Source: Halococcus qingdaonensis (GTDB lineage: Archaea; Halobacteriota; Halobacteria; Halobacteriales; Halococcaceae). Taken from it: 64,000 bases of DNA. A program made the translations under genes and the position numbers. The stretch spans positions 1,116,001 through 1,180,000 of the forward strand of contig NZ_CP101943.1 in assembly GCF_024508235.1 (NCBI RefSeq), in the 5' to 3' direction. Shown one piece after another: positions 1-9,007 of the stretch (position 1 is the first letter of the stretch; the number at the start of each line of letters is the position of its first letter). The notes under the pieces were generated by a model. It searched no databases. It saw only the letters and a program-made list of their open reading frames with translations, and was not told the origin of the DNA.

Positions 1-1782
1 CCCGAATCGCTCAGTGAAAGCGATCAGTCCTACTGCCCGTTCGAGGCCGACTGGTACGCCCGCGAGAAATCCGTCCCCGTGGCCTTCGACGACGACGAAA
101 ATCACGTCGTCACCACCGACGAACTGCTCGCCGGTGCGGTCCCCAGGGGAACCTGCCCACATCGTGCAATGGGCACGCTGCTCGACGACGCCGACGTGGT
201 GGTCGGCAACTACAACCACCTGTTCGACCCGCGAACACGCGCGCTCACCGACGGCGTGGTCGACGATCGCACGTTCGTCATCGTCGACGAGGCCCATCGA
301 CTGGAGGGGCGCGTCCGCGATCTCCTGAGCGATCGAATCGGGATCCAGTCGCTCCGGCGCGCGCGAAACGACGTCTCGCATCTCAGCACGCTCGCGGGCC
401 AGTCGCGCGAGCATCGCGAGGAGGTCGCCACGCAGCTCGCCAGCTACGAGGTCGGTACCGACGAACTCCAGCGGGCCAGCGAGTTCTTCGACGACGCCAT
501 CGACTGGCTCGATCGCCGCGTCGAACGCTATCTCGCGGACGAGTACGGCGATCTCGACCGCGCGGCCGAGGAGGGACGACTGCCCGAGAACGTCGAGATC
601 CCGCTGCGCGATCCCGAGACGGACGAGACCGACGCGTTCTCCGAGTGGGCAAACGAGCAGTATTCATCCGGTTTCTGCAAATCGCTCCACACCATCGGCG
701 CGGCCGTCGCGGACGCGCTCGATTCGCTCGATCCCCAGCGCTCGACGGTCTGTGGCGACGTCGGCCGCATCGTGACTCGCTGGTGGACGCGCGATCACGC
801 GAGCTACTTCCGGGAGATCACGCTCTCGCGGACCGATCGCGAGCGCGTCGAGGGCTGGGAGCGCCACTACACCGCCGGACTGGTCTGCTACGACTGCCTA
901 CCCGCCGAGGATCTCCGCGAGCGGTTCTCGGATCTCGGCGGCGGCGTCCTGATGAGCGCGACGCTCGAACCGATGGACGTCCTGCGCGAGTGCATCGGTC
1001 TCGATCGCCTCGTCGAGACCACGGACGACGAGAGCGACGACCGCGAGCGCCCGATCGCCACGCGGACCTACGATCTCGCCTATCCCGAGGCCAATCGGGC
1101 GAGCTGGATCGTCGACGCACCGGCCTTCACTGCGCGCAATCGCGGGCCGCCCAGCGAGGAAAGCGAGGTCCGGGAGACCTACGCCTACGCGCTCCGGGAG
1201 CTCGCCCGCAGCCCCGGCAACGTCCTGGTCTGTATGCCGAGCTACCGAGAGGCTGCGTGGGCGCACGACCGCCTCGCCGACGCGGTGGCGAAACCGGTGC
1301 TCCTCGACGAGCCGTCGAGCGACGAAGCCACCGAGGAACTCAAACAGGACTTTTTCGCCGGCGACGGCAAAGTCCTCGTCACCTCGACGCGCGGCACGCT
1401 CACCGAGGGCGTCGATTACGATGGCGAAAAACTGAGCGCGTGTGCGGTCGTCGGCGTCCCGCTCGTCAACGTGGCCTCACCGCGGATCCGGGCCGTGCGG
1501 CGGGCCTATGGTTCGGCCTTCGGCGACGAGCACGCCTTCGAGTACGCGCTCACGGTGCCCGCCGTGCGCCGCGCGCGACAGGCTATCGGCCGGGTGATCA
1601 GGGGGCCCGAGGAGGTCGGGGTGCGCGCGCTCGTCGACGAACGCTACACACCGGACGCACCCCGGTCGGTGTACGAGTATCTGCCGCCCGCCGAGCGTGA
1701 CGAGTGGCGCACGATGACCCCGATGTTTCTCGACTCACAGCTCGAACGGTTCTGGGACGATCACGAGCGACCGAACCAGTAA
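1..1782 (+). CDS. XPD/DinG-like superfamily 2 DNA helicase, 5' end missing
   Basis: ATP-dependent DNA helicase of the Rad3/XPD/DinG group, probably acting in repair. The reading frame is open to the left edge, so the gene begins outside the window. Visible motifs are the DEAH box (VDEAHR, about nt 284-301), a GTLTEGVD segment near nt 1393 and the motif VI region QAIGRVIRG near nt 1580. Two cysteines (codons at 34 and 154, the second in GTCPHRA) fit the iron-sulfur cluster of this family; the other two would lie upstream. The Walker A motif is also outside the window. The family call is firm; the exact paralogue is not. The frame ends in TAA and a convergent small gene follows 6 bp later. Confidence 0.88.
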   Translation, partial: PESLSESDQSYCPFEADWYAREKSVPVAFDDDENHVVTTDELLAGAVPRGTCPHRAMGTLLDDADVVVGNYNHLFDPRTRALTDGVVDDRTFVIVDEAHRLEGRVRDLLSDRIGIQSLRRARNDVSHLSTLAGQSREHREEVATQLASYEVGTDELQRASEFFDDAIDWLDRRVERYLADEYGDLDRAAEEGRLPENVEIPLRDPETDETDAFSEWANEQYSSGFCKSLHTIGAAVADALDSLDPQRSTVCGDVGRIVTRWWTRDHASYFREITLSRTDRERVEGWERHYTAGLVCYDCLPAEDLRERFSDLGGGVLMSATLEPMDVLRECIGLDRLVETTDDESDDRERPIATRTYDLAYPEANRASWIVDAPAFTARNRGPPSEESEVRETYAYALRELARSPGNVLVCMPSYREAAWAHDRLADAVAKPVLLDEPSSDEATEELKQDFFAGDGKVLVTSTRGTLTEGVDYDGEKLSACAVVGVPLVNVASPRIRAVRRAYGSAFGDEHAFEYALTVPAVRRARQAIGRVIRGPEEVGVRALVDERYTPDAPRSVYEYLPPAERDEWRTMTPMFLDSQLERFWDDHERPNQ

Positions 1783-1788
1783 ATTCCG

Positions 1789-1932
1789 TCAGTTGTCGTC
1801 GTCGCCGACGAACCGGAGCGCCACGCCCGCGATGATGACGCCGACACCGGCGACGGCGCTCAGAATGGGTGGCATGGGCAGGAAAAGCAGGATGACTCCG
1901 GCGAGGATCAACCACGTCGAACGAGCGACCAT
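1789..1932 (-). CDS. 47-residue hydrophobic membrane peptide
   Basis: Small protein MVARSTWLILAG..., almost entirely hydrophobic, with two predicted membrane segments separated by a Pro-rich turn (LPMPP) and a short acidic tail (GDDDN). No function is recognised. ATG is at 1930-1932 and the stop at 1789. It lies between the convergent helicase gene and the upstream CAP-domain gene on the same strand, so it could be the last gene of that unit. Similar tiny membrane proteins are common in haloarchaea. The call rests on composition and an intact frame. Confidence 0.55.
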   Translation of the reverse strand: MVARSTWLILAGVILLFLPMPPILSAVAGVGVIIAGVALRFVGDDDN

Positions 1933-1973
1933 ACCCGGAGTCCACGCGCGGCCCACATACCGTTTGTGGTCGC

Positions 1974-2774
1974 TCAACAGAAGTTCTGGGTGGCGTAGAC
2001 GCGCGTCCGGCCGTCGATCTGCTCGATGTGGACGCCGATGGCTTCGTTCTCCCAGTACGGTTTGAGCAGGTTCTTCCGGTGGCTCGTCGAATTCATCCAG
2101 CCATTGACGATGCCGCGGGCGAGTTCTTCTTGAGTGTCGTACTGCACCGTGCGATTGTCCATCGAGACCGGTGCGTCGTAGTAGGTGTAGAGGATGTTCT
2201 CGCCGCCGGTCGCGTACCGGAGGGTGCCCGTCTTGACGCGACACTGGTAGTCGAAGCGCCGGTAGCGATCCGCGAGCGTCTCGCCGTCGGGGCCCACGTG
2301 CGAGAAGTAGCTCCGATCGGCCATGTCGGTGCTGTGATAGCGCGCGACCGGCCGGAGATCGGTGTCGAACGACAGGTTCGACTTGCCGCGCTCGGCGCGC
2401 TCCTCGTTGACGTTTCGATGGACGAGATATTCGAGTTCGGTGCCGTTGAGCTCGCTCGTGTTTGATGCCGAAACGGTTGACGCGTTCGTGCCCGCACCGG
2501 CCGTTCCGCCCGATCCATCGGCTCCATCGTCGACGATGCTGCCGATACCGCCGACCCCGCCGGCGCTGTCGTTATCGACGGCACCGAGCGCGCCGATGTC
2601 GCCCACGTCGGCCGGCACGCCGAGATCGCCGAGCAGGCCGTTCACGTCCCCACCGGCCGGGAAACCACCGAACGCGATGCTGGCGGCGAAGACGACGACG
2701 GCGACCACGAACGCGACGCGGACGAGGAGCGACAGCAGCCACCCGAGCGTCCGGAACAACCACCGGAACATCAC
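1974..2774 (-). CDS. CAP (SCP/PR1-like) domain protein, membrane-anchored
   Basis: 266 residues. The first 35 are a strongly hydrophobic membrane segment. A Gly/Asp/Ser-rich linker follows (about 37-110), then a CAP domain from about 120 to the end. CAP hallmarks are the NEERAERG helix, the YHSTDMADRSYFSHVGPDG segment holding the cavity His and Glu-type positions, and a late STSHRKNLL segment. CAP proteins are extracellular; archaeal members have no settled activity. The domain is probably on the outer face of the membrane. A weak TATA-like sequence lies near 2797-2804. The hairpin element at 2819-2914 sits just upstream. Confidence 0.8.
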   Translation of the reverse strand: MMFRWLFRTLGWLLSLLVRVAFVVAVVVFAASIAFGGFPAGGDVNGLLGDLGVPADVGDIGALGAVDNDSAGGVGGIGSIVDDGADGSGGTAGAGTNASTVSASNTSELNGTELEYLVHRNVNEERAERGKSNLSFDTDLRPVARYHSTDMADRSYFSHVGPDGETLADRYRRFDYQCRVKTGTLRYATGGENILYTYYDAPVSMDNRTVQYDTQEELARGIVNGWMNSTSHRKNLLKPYWENEAIGVHIEQIDGRTRVYATQNFC

Positions 2775-2818
2775 TCACGGGTTGGCCCTCGGCGAGTATG
2801 TATCTGTCCCCCTGCTCA

Positions 2819-2914
2819 ACTGTCGGACAGAAGTACGTGCAGAATCGATTCCGAGAACCCACTGCAACGAGCGGATGTTCGTTCATGGGTTCTCGGCCAG
2901 TTCTGTCCGACAGT
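2819..2914. repeat. 96-bp nested inverted-repeat (hairpin) element
   Basis: The outer arms are a perfect 14-bp inverted repeat: ACTGTCGGACAGAA at 2819-2832 and its reverse complement at 2901-2914. Each arm contains a small palindrome of its own (CTGTC-G-GACAG). A second perfect 10-bp pair lies inside, CCGAGAACCC at 2851-2860 and GGGTTCTCGG at 2887-2896, and a short AACGA/TCGTT pair (2866-2870, 2879-2883) lies within that. The element begins one base after the Nudix stop codon and ends upstream of the CAP gene on the same strand. It could be a terminator or processing hairpin, a regulator site pair, or a small non-autonomous element. Confidence 0.75.
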
Positions 2915-2915
2915 A

Positions 2916-3425
2916 TCAGATGGCCAACACGCCGGCGTCGAGGCGGTCGGTCGGTCGGCTGCTCCGCCATCGGACGGGGCTCCCGCCACACTCGACGCGC
3001 TCGTCGGGGCCCGACGAGCCGACGAACCGCACGACCAGACAGTACACCTGTGAGCGTTCGCGGTCGGTTTCGTCGCCGACACCGATGATCGTGATTCGCT
3101 CGACGGACTCGATCGAACAGGTGATGCCGGTCGCTTCGCGGACGTTCCGCTTCGCGCCCGATTCGAGCGATTCGCCGGGTTCGACGGGCCCGCGCGGGCA
3201 AGCCCACTCGTCTTGGTCGTCGCGGATCAGGAGGACTTCGTCGGCGTCGTTAGTTACGTGGACGCCCGCGATCGCCCGCTCGATCCCGTCGGCGTCGGCC
3301 GCCCGCTCGTAGCGCGTCGGGGAGACGGTCCAGCCGAGCTGGTGGACCGGTGCGGAGCCGTAACTCTCCTCCAACCGGTCGAGCTGGTCCGTCACCCACT
3401 GTTCGGACCGTTCGGCCTCGTTCAT
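2916..3425 (-). CDS. Nudix-fold protein with a degenerate Nudix box
   Basis: 169 residues. The Nudix region runs from about 50 to 150. The box aligns as G79-x5-E85-x7-R93, but the expected REUxEE continues as R-N-V-R-E-A, so two of the three catalytic glutamates are Asn94 and Ala98; Glu97, Gly100 and Ile101 are kept. The N-terminal 45 residues look like a short helical extension (WVTDQLDRLEE). Either the protein is a non-hydrolytic Nudix-fold binder or catalysis uses other residues. ATG is at 3425 with a good TATA box 27 bp upstream. It follows the S9 peptidase gene on the same strand after a 104-bp gap, so it probably has its own promoter. Confidence 0.78.
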   Translation of the reverse strand: MNEAERSEQWVTDQLDRLEESYGSAPVHQLGWTVSPTRYERAADADGIERAIAGVHVTNDADEVLLIRDDQDEWACPRGPVEPGESLESGAKRNVREATGITCSIESVERITIIGVGDETDRERSQVYCLVVRFVGSSGPDERVECGGSPVRWRSSRPTDRLDAGVLAI

Positions 3426-3447
3426 ATCACGACACGACGTCGACTCA

Positions 3448-3456
3448 CAATAAAAA
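3448..3456 (-). promoter_or_regulatory. TATA box of the Nudix-like gene
   Basis: On the minus strand the sequence reads GTTTTTATTG, centred 27 bp before the ATG at 3425, which suggests a leaderless or nearly leaderless mRNA. A GTTCA-N8-TGAAC inverted repeat (3466-3483) lies just upstream and could bind a regulator. Confidence 0.5.
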
Positions 3457-3529
3457 CGGAGGTTCGTTCATCACTTTGTGAACACCTTTCACGCCGTTTT
3501 CAGCGATTTTATTCATCCCGTATGACTCG

Positions 3530-5317
3530 TCAGACGTGCTCGGCGAGGAAGTCGGCGATCGCGGTGTAGGCTTCGATGCGGTTGTCGCGCTTGACGATGC
3601 CGTGACCCTCGTCGTCGAAGATCAATGTTTCGACGGGGACGCGCTCGCCGACGCGCGCGGCGACCTGCTCGGCCTCGCCGACGGGCACTCGTGGATCGTT
3701 CTCGCCGTGCAGGACGAACAGCGGCGCGTCGATACGCTCGATGCTGGTGAGCGGACTGATCGACTCGAGGAGTTCGCGGTCGTCCGCCAGCGAGCCGTAC
3801 TCAGCCTCGCGCAGCGCGCGCCGCCAGGAGCCGGTGTTCTCGAGGAAGGTCGTGAAATCGGCGATGCCGACGATGTCCACGCCGGCCGCCCACAGGTCGG
3901 GATACTCGGTGAGCGACGCGAGCGTCATGAACCCGCCGTACGAACCGCCCATCACCGCGATACGTTCGGGGTCGACGGCCGGCTGCTCGTGGAGCCAGGC
4001 GACGCCGCGCTCGATGTCCGCGACCGAGTCCATCCGCTTGTCCCGGTCGTCGAGATGCGTGTAGGCCTTCCCATACCCCGTCGAGCCGCGCACGTTCGGC
4101 TCGAAGACCGCGTAGCCCACGTCGAGGAGATACTGCGTGACGGGGCTGAACGAGGGCCGGCGCTGGCTCTCGGGTCCGCCGTGGATGTCGACCACGACCG
4201 GTGTTTCGCCCTTTTCGACATCGGCCGGCAACGAGAAGAAGGCCGGGATCTCTCGACCGTCGAAACTCTCGTACCGGACGAGCTCCGGCATGCGGAACGA
4301 TTCGCGATCGAGACCTGCAGCCGAGGCGTTCGTCCAGCGCTCGCTCTCGCCCGTCTCGACGTCGACGACGTGGACGTTCGTATTCTCGCGGCGACCGGTG
4401 ACGGTGACGGCGAAGCGCTCGGCATCGGCGTCGAAGGCGACGCCGCCCGCGACGCCCTCCGGTAGATCGGGTGTGGGGAACTCCTCGATCCCGTCGTCGG
4501 CGAGCCTGCCGACGGTGAGGTCGGTGTAGCCGTCGACGTTGCGTGCGTACACCAGCCGGCCGGTGTCCTCGTCGAGCGTGATCCCCTCCACGTTCCAGCC
4601 GTCACCGTCGGCGACGATTTCGAGGTCGCCCGATCCGAGATCGAGTCTGGCGAGCGAGAGCGTGTCGTACTCGCGGTCGGTCACGAGATAGAGCGCGTCG
4701 CCGTCCGGGCTCCATGCCGGATCGAGAAATCGCACGTCGCCGTCGTGTGGCGTGACGTGGTCGATTTCCTGAGTGTCGAGATCGAGCACGTAGAGGTTCT
4801 GATCGAAGCTCGACTGCGATTCGCTCACGAGCAGCCGGTCGTCGCTCGGCGAGAACCCCGCGACCGTGAGCCAGCCGTCACCCTCGTGGACGCGCGTGGC
4901 GTCGTCACCGGTCTCTGTGCGTCCCTGCGTGTAGACGTCGAAGACGGATTTGTCGCGTCGGTTGGCGGCGAAGGCGAAGCGCTCACCATCGTGGCTCCAG
5001 CCGCCCCAGCGATGCTTCGTGTCGGGATCGTCGGTGAGCGGCTGGATCTCGCCGTCCGGGGCGAGCCGGAAGAGCTGTGCGCGCTCGTTGCCACCCTCGT
5101 CCATGCCGAAGATCAGCTCCTCGCGCTCGGGCGAGAACGCGGCGGCGGTGACGCGCTCGTCGGAGAAGGTGCGCTGATCGGGCCACCGGCCGGGTTCCGA
5201 GAGCGACCAGACCTGTGGCGTGCCCGTCGCGTCGAACAGGAAGGCGAGATCACCGGCGGGTGAGAAGCTCGCGCCGTAGGCGCTACGGATGTTGAGATAG
5301 CGTTCGATCGATCGCAT
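3530..5317 (-). CDS. S9 family prolyl-oligopeptidase-type peptidase
   Basis: 595 residues. An N-terminal seven-bladed beta-propeller (about 1-350, with repeats of the type FSPSDDRLLV and WSPDGDALYL) is followed by an alpha/beta-hydrolase domain. The catalytic triad is readable: Ser459 in GGSYGG, Asp541 in GENDPRV and His572 in DEGHG. The family cleaves short peptides at acyl or Pro sites (acylaminoacyl-peptidase/DPP-like). No signal peptide is seen, so the enzyme is probably cytoplasmic. The start is set at the ATG giving MRSIERYLNIRSA; an 18-residue upstream extension looks non-coding. The gene is divergent from the Thr/Pro-rich protein. Confidence 0.9.
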   Translation of the reverse strand: MRSIERYLNIRSAYGASFSPAGDLAFLFDATGTPQVWSLSEPGRWPDQRTFSDERVTAAAFSPEREELIFGMDEGGNERAQLFRLAPDGEIQPLTDDPDTKHRWGGWSHDGERFAFAANRRDKSVFDVYTQGRTETGDDATRVHEGDGWLTVAGFSPSDDRLLVSESQSSFDQNLYVLDLDTQEIDHVTPHDGDVRFLDPAWSPDGDALYLVTDREYDTLSLARLDLGSGDLEIVADGDGWNVEGITLDEDTGRLVYARNVDGYTDLTVGRLADDGIEEFPTPDLPEGVAGGVAFDADAERFAVTVTGRRENTNVHVVDVETGESERWTNASAAGLDRESFRMPELVRYESFDGREIPAFFSLPADVEKGETPVVVDIHGGPESQRRPSFSPVTQYLLDVGYAVFEPNVRGSTGYGKAYTHLDDRDKRMDSVADIERGVAWLHEQPAVDPERIAVMGGSYGGFMTLASLTEYPDLWAAGVDIVGIADFTTFLENTGSWRRALREAEYGSLADDRELLESISPLTSIERIDAPLFVLHGENDPRVPVGEAEQVAARVGERVPVETLIFDDEGHGIVKRDNRIEAYTAIADFLAEHV

Positions 5318-5456
5318 GCCGTTCGGTTCCGCACTCGAGCGCAAATCCCTTCGGGTCGCGGCGGCGCACACCTGTTCTCACGAAAAACTCGTCAGCAGAA
5401 TATCGGTAAACGAACGGAGAAGACAGATAAGGCAACGGTCCCTATTGACGGCGACC

Positions 5457-6434
5457 GTGATCGAACCGGGGCCGGAATCGGAGTCGGGGCTGCTCGACCG
5501 CGAGGGGCTCTCGAACGTCGAGAAGTGGTTAGCGCCCGCCGTCGGCGTCGTCGTCGTGCTCGTCCTGCTGGCGGGCGTGGGCTTTCTCGTCACCGACTAT
5601 CTCGGCGGCAGTCCGAGCGGCCCGAACGACGCCGACCGCGCCGGCGTGGCCGCTCCAGGGAACAACACGACGATCCCCGCGACCACCACGAACGCCACGG
5701 CGACGACCGCCCAGCCGACGGCAACGATCGTAGAGACGACCACGACGGCGACGCCGACTCCGACACCGACGGCAACCGACACGCCAACGGACACGCCGAC
5801 ACCGACCGATACGGACACCCCGACGCCGACCGAAACCGACACAGCAACGCCGACCACGACGCCAACGCCGGAACCGACGGCCACGGCGACGCCGACGTCC
5901 GAGGCGACCGAGACACCGACGGAGACGCCCACGCCGACCCCGACGCCGACCGAGACGGCAACCCCCACGGAAACGCCGACGGCAACCGAAACGCCGACGC
6001 CAACTGATACACCACCACCTGAAGCGGCCGCCCAGAGTGAGACGGAGACGACCACCCAAACGACGACCGACGAACCGACAACCGAAGCCGAAACCCAACT
6101 CACGACGGATTCTGCGACGACCACGACATCGACAGCGACGGCCACGGACACGCCGACAGCAGAGGCGGCCGAAACCCCTTCTTCGACGGAATCGTCGACC
6201 GCGACGCCGACTTCGACGCCAACCGCAACGCAGACGCCGACAGCTACCGTGACCGAGACGTCGACACCAACTCCAACTGACTCGGCAGCGACGGCCGCGA
6301 CCGCCGAGACAACGAGTCAGACGGCAGAACCGACGACGCAGACGGCGGAGCCAACGACAGAACGCACGACGACAGCAACGCAGACGGCAACCACGACCAC
6401 GACCGCGACGCGTCGTTCCGCAACGACGGCCTAA
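5457..6434 (+). CDS. Thr/Pro-rich mucin-like protein with one N-terminal membrane anchor
   Basis: About 325 residues from a GTG start (VIEPGPESESG). Residues 25-45 form one membrane segment (KWLAPAVGVVVVLVLLAG). The rest, about 270 residues, is low-complexity Thr/Pro/Glu/Ala with TPTPTPT-, TETPT- and TATAT-type runs. This looks like an extracellular stalk suited to O-glycosylation, held by a signal anchor. No folded domain and no PGF-CTERM are present. The repeated ACG-CCG/GCG codons also make long open antisense frames, which are artefacts. Its stop overlaps the stop of the convergent folCP gene. The start is uncertain because the frame extends further upstream. Confidence 0.7.
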   Translation: MIEPGPESESGLLDREGLSNVEKWLAPAVGVVVVLVLLAGVGFLVTDYLGGSPSGPNDADRAGVAAPGNNTTIPATTTNATATTAQPTATIVETTTTATPTPTPTATDTPTDTPTPTDTDTPTPTETDTATPTTTPTPEPTATATPTSEATETPTETPTPTPTPTETATPTETPTATETPTPTDTPPPEAAAQSETETTTQTTTDEPTTEAETQLTTDSATTTTSTATATDTPTAEAAETPSSTESSTATPTSTPTATQTPTATVTETSTPTPTDSAATAATAETTSQTAEPTTQTAEPTTERTTTATQTATTTTTATRRSATTA

Positions 6435-8878
6435 TCGTGTGATCCGTCGAATTCGTTCGGTGCGTTCGCTGCCTCGCTGACGCCGACGGCGGCGACGCTC
6501 TCGGCGACGTCGTGGACACGGACGATGTCCGCACCGCGCTCGGCGGCCAGTGCGCTCGCGGCCACCGTCGCCGACAGGCGCTCGCTCGCCTCGCTGCCGA
6601 CGAGATCGAACATCGACTTGTGCGAGTGGCCGAACAGGATCGGGCAGTCGAGCGCGCGGAACTCGCCCAGTCGGTCGAGGATCGCGAAGTTCTCCCGCTT
6701 GCTCTTGCCGAAGCCGATGCCGGGGTCGACGATGATCTGCTCGCGATCGAGGCCTGCCTTCTCGGCGAGCAGCACGCGCTCGCGCAGTTCGCGGATCGTG
6801 TCCTCGACCACGTCGTCGTATTCGATGTCGGCATCGGGATCGACGGGCGCGTCGATGCTGTGCATCACGACGAGCGGGCAGTCGTAGTCGGCGGCGACGA
6901 ACCGCATCTCCGGATCGTCGAGCCCCGTGACGTCGTTGATGATATCCGCGCCGGCATCGAGCGCTGCGCGCGCGACCGCCGCCTTCCGGGTGTCGATCGA
7001 GACGAGAGCGTCGAGTTCGGCGATGCGCTCGATGACGGGCACTACCCGATCGCACTCCTCATCGTCCGAGACGGGTTCCGCGCCCGGGCGGGTGCTCTCG
7101 CCACCCACGTCGATGATGTCGACGCCTTCGTCGATCATCGTCTCGGCCTGCTGGACCGCCTCTTCCGTAGTATCGAACTCACCACCATCGTGGAAACTGT
7201 CGGGTGTCACGTTGAGAATGCCCATCACCGCCGTCCCCTCCTCCCAGGGATAGCCGTGCTTTTCGGGTGCGACACCGATCGAGAGCGCCTCACGGATGTC
7301 GTTGGCGAGCGGTGCCAACCCGTAGGGCTGGCCGGCGAGCTTCTCGGTGAGGCGTTTGAACTGCGCGAGCGTGGCGAGCATGAGCACGTCGAGCGACTCC
7401 TCGTCCTGGTCGTTGAGCCCCGAGATCGAACACTCGCCGCCGAGTGAGAGCAGCTCTTCTTTGAGATACTGTGCCTGTCGCGGGCGCACGCGGGTCTTCA
7501 GCGCTCGATGGACGGCCTTGCCGCGCATCCGATAGGCCCCCGCGTCGGTGACGTGCGTCCCCTTGATCGCGCGCCGGGCGTCGTCGAGTCCGTCGATTTC
7601 CTTGGGCACGTCGAGGCGACTCCAGCGCGTCCGTGCCTCGCGAACGACGTAGAGCGAGCCACAGACGAGCACGCAGTCGTCCGGCTCGGCGTCATCGAGA
7701 GCGGTCTGGAGCGCGTCGGTGACGTCGCTGCGGGTATCGACGCGACTGTCGTCGAACACCTCCGCGAGAACCGCGTTGTCTTCGGCGCGCGGGACGTCCG
7801 GCCGGCAGGCGACGACGTGTTCGGGCGTCGGCAGTGCATCGACCATCCCCTGGTGATCCTTGTCCGCGAGCGCGCCGAACACGAGGTGGAGGTCCTCGAA
7901 ATCGAACTCGTCGAGCGTGTCGGCGAGGCGCTCGCACGCGCCGGGGTTGTGCGCACCGTCGAGCACGACCAGCGGATCGCGTTCGAGCACCTCGAACCGA
8001 CCGGGCCAGTAGGCCGCGCGCAGGCCGCGCGCAAGCGTTTCCTCGCCACACTCGATGTCGAATTCGCCGGCGACCTGTTGGGCGAGCGCCGCCGCGATGC
8101 CGGCGTTCTCGGCCTGATGGGCCCCAAGAAGTGAGAGTCGGGTTTCGACGGTCCAGTCCCGGCCGGAGAGCCGGATGGCGTTCTCGACGCCCGTTCGGCC
8201 CTCGTGTGTCACCGAGACGTCGCCGTCCGAGCCGACCGTCACGGCGTCGCCAGCGCTCTCCTCGATCGCCGCGCGCGCGTCGCCGGTCGCGGCGGTCACA
8301 ATGCTGTTTTCCTGGGGTGCGACGGTGGCCATGTCACGGCCGATCTCCGCAACTGTGTCGCCGAGCATGTCGGTGTGTTCGAGCGTGACGCTGGTGATGG
8401 CGCTGGCCACCGGATCGACGACGCTGGTCGCGTCGTAGCGCCCACCGAGACCGACTTCGAGCACGGCGACGTCGACCGACTGGCGGCGGAACTCCCACAG
8501 CGCCATCCCCGTGACGACCTCGAAGAAGGTGGGGGCATCGCCGTCGGCGGCCCGCTCCAGGACGTAGGGACGGATCGTTGCGACGTAGTCGGCGAGCGCG
8601 CTCTCGGAGATCATGCGGCCGCCGACGCGGACGCGCTCGCGAACGGAATCGAGATGCGGCGAGGTGTAGAGACCGACGTCGAGACCCGCTTCCCGGAGCA
8701 CCGATGCGACCATCCTCGCCGTGCTCCCCTTACCGTTGGAGCCGGCGATCTGGACGAACGCGATCCCCTCGTGTGGATCGTCGAGAACGGAGAGTAGGTC
8801 GTCGGTGGCGTCCAGGCCCGGGCGGGGCGGATACCGACGCAGGTCGAAGAGGAAGTTTGCCGCCTCGTGGAACTCCAT
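6431..8878 (-). CDS. folCP: FolC-FolP fusion: folylpolyglutamate/dihydrofolate synthase plus dihydropteroate synthase
   Basis: 815 residues with two enzymes in one chain. The N-terminal half (about 1-430) is the Mur-ligase-like FolC, with ATP loop GSNGKGST at 46-53, TSPHLDS, and GAHNPGA for the C-terminal ligase part. The last 264 residues (from 552) are dihydropteroate synthase, with MGILNVTPDSFHDGG, DVGGESTRPGAE and GFGKSK. A linker of about 110 residues (DVPKEIDGLDDARRAIKG onward) joins them. Haloarchaeal FolC-FolP fusions are known (Haloferax volcanii folCP). The role is to condense the pterin with pABA and add glutamate. The start is the ATG giving MEFHEAANFLFDL; 26 upstream in-frame residues look like leader. 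Confidence 0.93.
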   Translation of the reverse strand: MEFHEAANFLFDLRRYPPRPGLDATDDLLSVLDDPHEGIAFVQIAGSNGKGSTARMVASVLREAGLDVGLYTSPHLDSVRERVRVGGRMISESALADYVATIRPYVLERAADGDAPTFFEVVTGMALWEFRRQSVDVAVLEVGLGGRYDATSVVDPVASAITSVTLEHTDMLGDTVAEIGRDMATVAPQENSIVTAATGDARAAIEESAGDAVTVGSDGDVSVTHEGRTGVENAIRLSGRDWTVETRLSLLGAHQAENAGIAAALAQQVAGEFDIECGEETLARGLRAAYWPGRFEVLERDPLVVLDGAHNPGACERLADTLDEFDFEDLHLVFGALADKDHQGMVDALPTPEHVVACRPDVPRAEDNAVLAEVFDDSRVDTRSDVTDALQTALDDAEPDDCVLVCGSLYVVREARTRWSRLDVPKEIDGLDDARRAIKGTHVTDAGAYRMRGKAVHRALKTRVRPRQAQYLKEELLSLGGECSISGLNDQDEESLDVLMLATLAQFKRLTEKLAGQPYGLAPLANDIREALSIGVAPEKHGYPWEEGTAVMGILNVTPDSFHDGGEFDTTEEAVQQAETMIDEGVDIIDVGGESTRPGAEPVSDDEECDRVVPVIERIAELDALVSIDTRKAAVARAALDAGADIINDVTGLDDPEMRFVAADYDCPLVVMHSIDAPVDPDADIEYDDVVEDTIRELRERVLLAEKAGLDREQIIVDPGIGFGKSKRENFAILDRLGEFRALDCPILFGHSHKSMFDLVGSEASERLSATVAASALAAERGADIVRVHDVAESVAAVGVSEAANAPNEFDGSHD

Positions 8879-9007
8879 ATCTGACACCGGTGGGGCCGTG
8901 GTTTGAGCGTATCGGACGTTCCCGTTCACCGCTCGCACGACGACCGGAATCGACATGGAAACCGGTGTTCACCACGACAGGCCGTTTTCCGTCCTGACGC
9001 GCGAGAG

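Noticed and set aside
5740-6010. Regular short repeats that could suggest a CRISPR array or tandem DNA repeat
   Set aside because: The period follows Thr-Pro codons within an open frame. There are no constant repeats with unique spacers.
5529-7055. Long Arg-rich open frames antisense to the Thr/Pro-rich gene and folCP
   Set aside because: They arise from GC-rich codon repeats on the other strand. Composition (Arg/Cys/Gly) is unlike haloarchaeal proteins, and no domain is seen.
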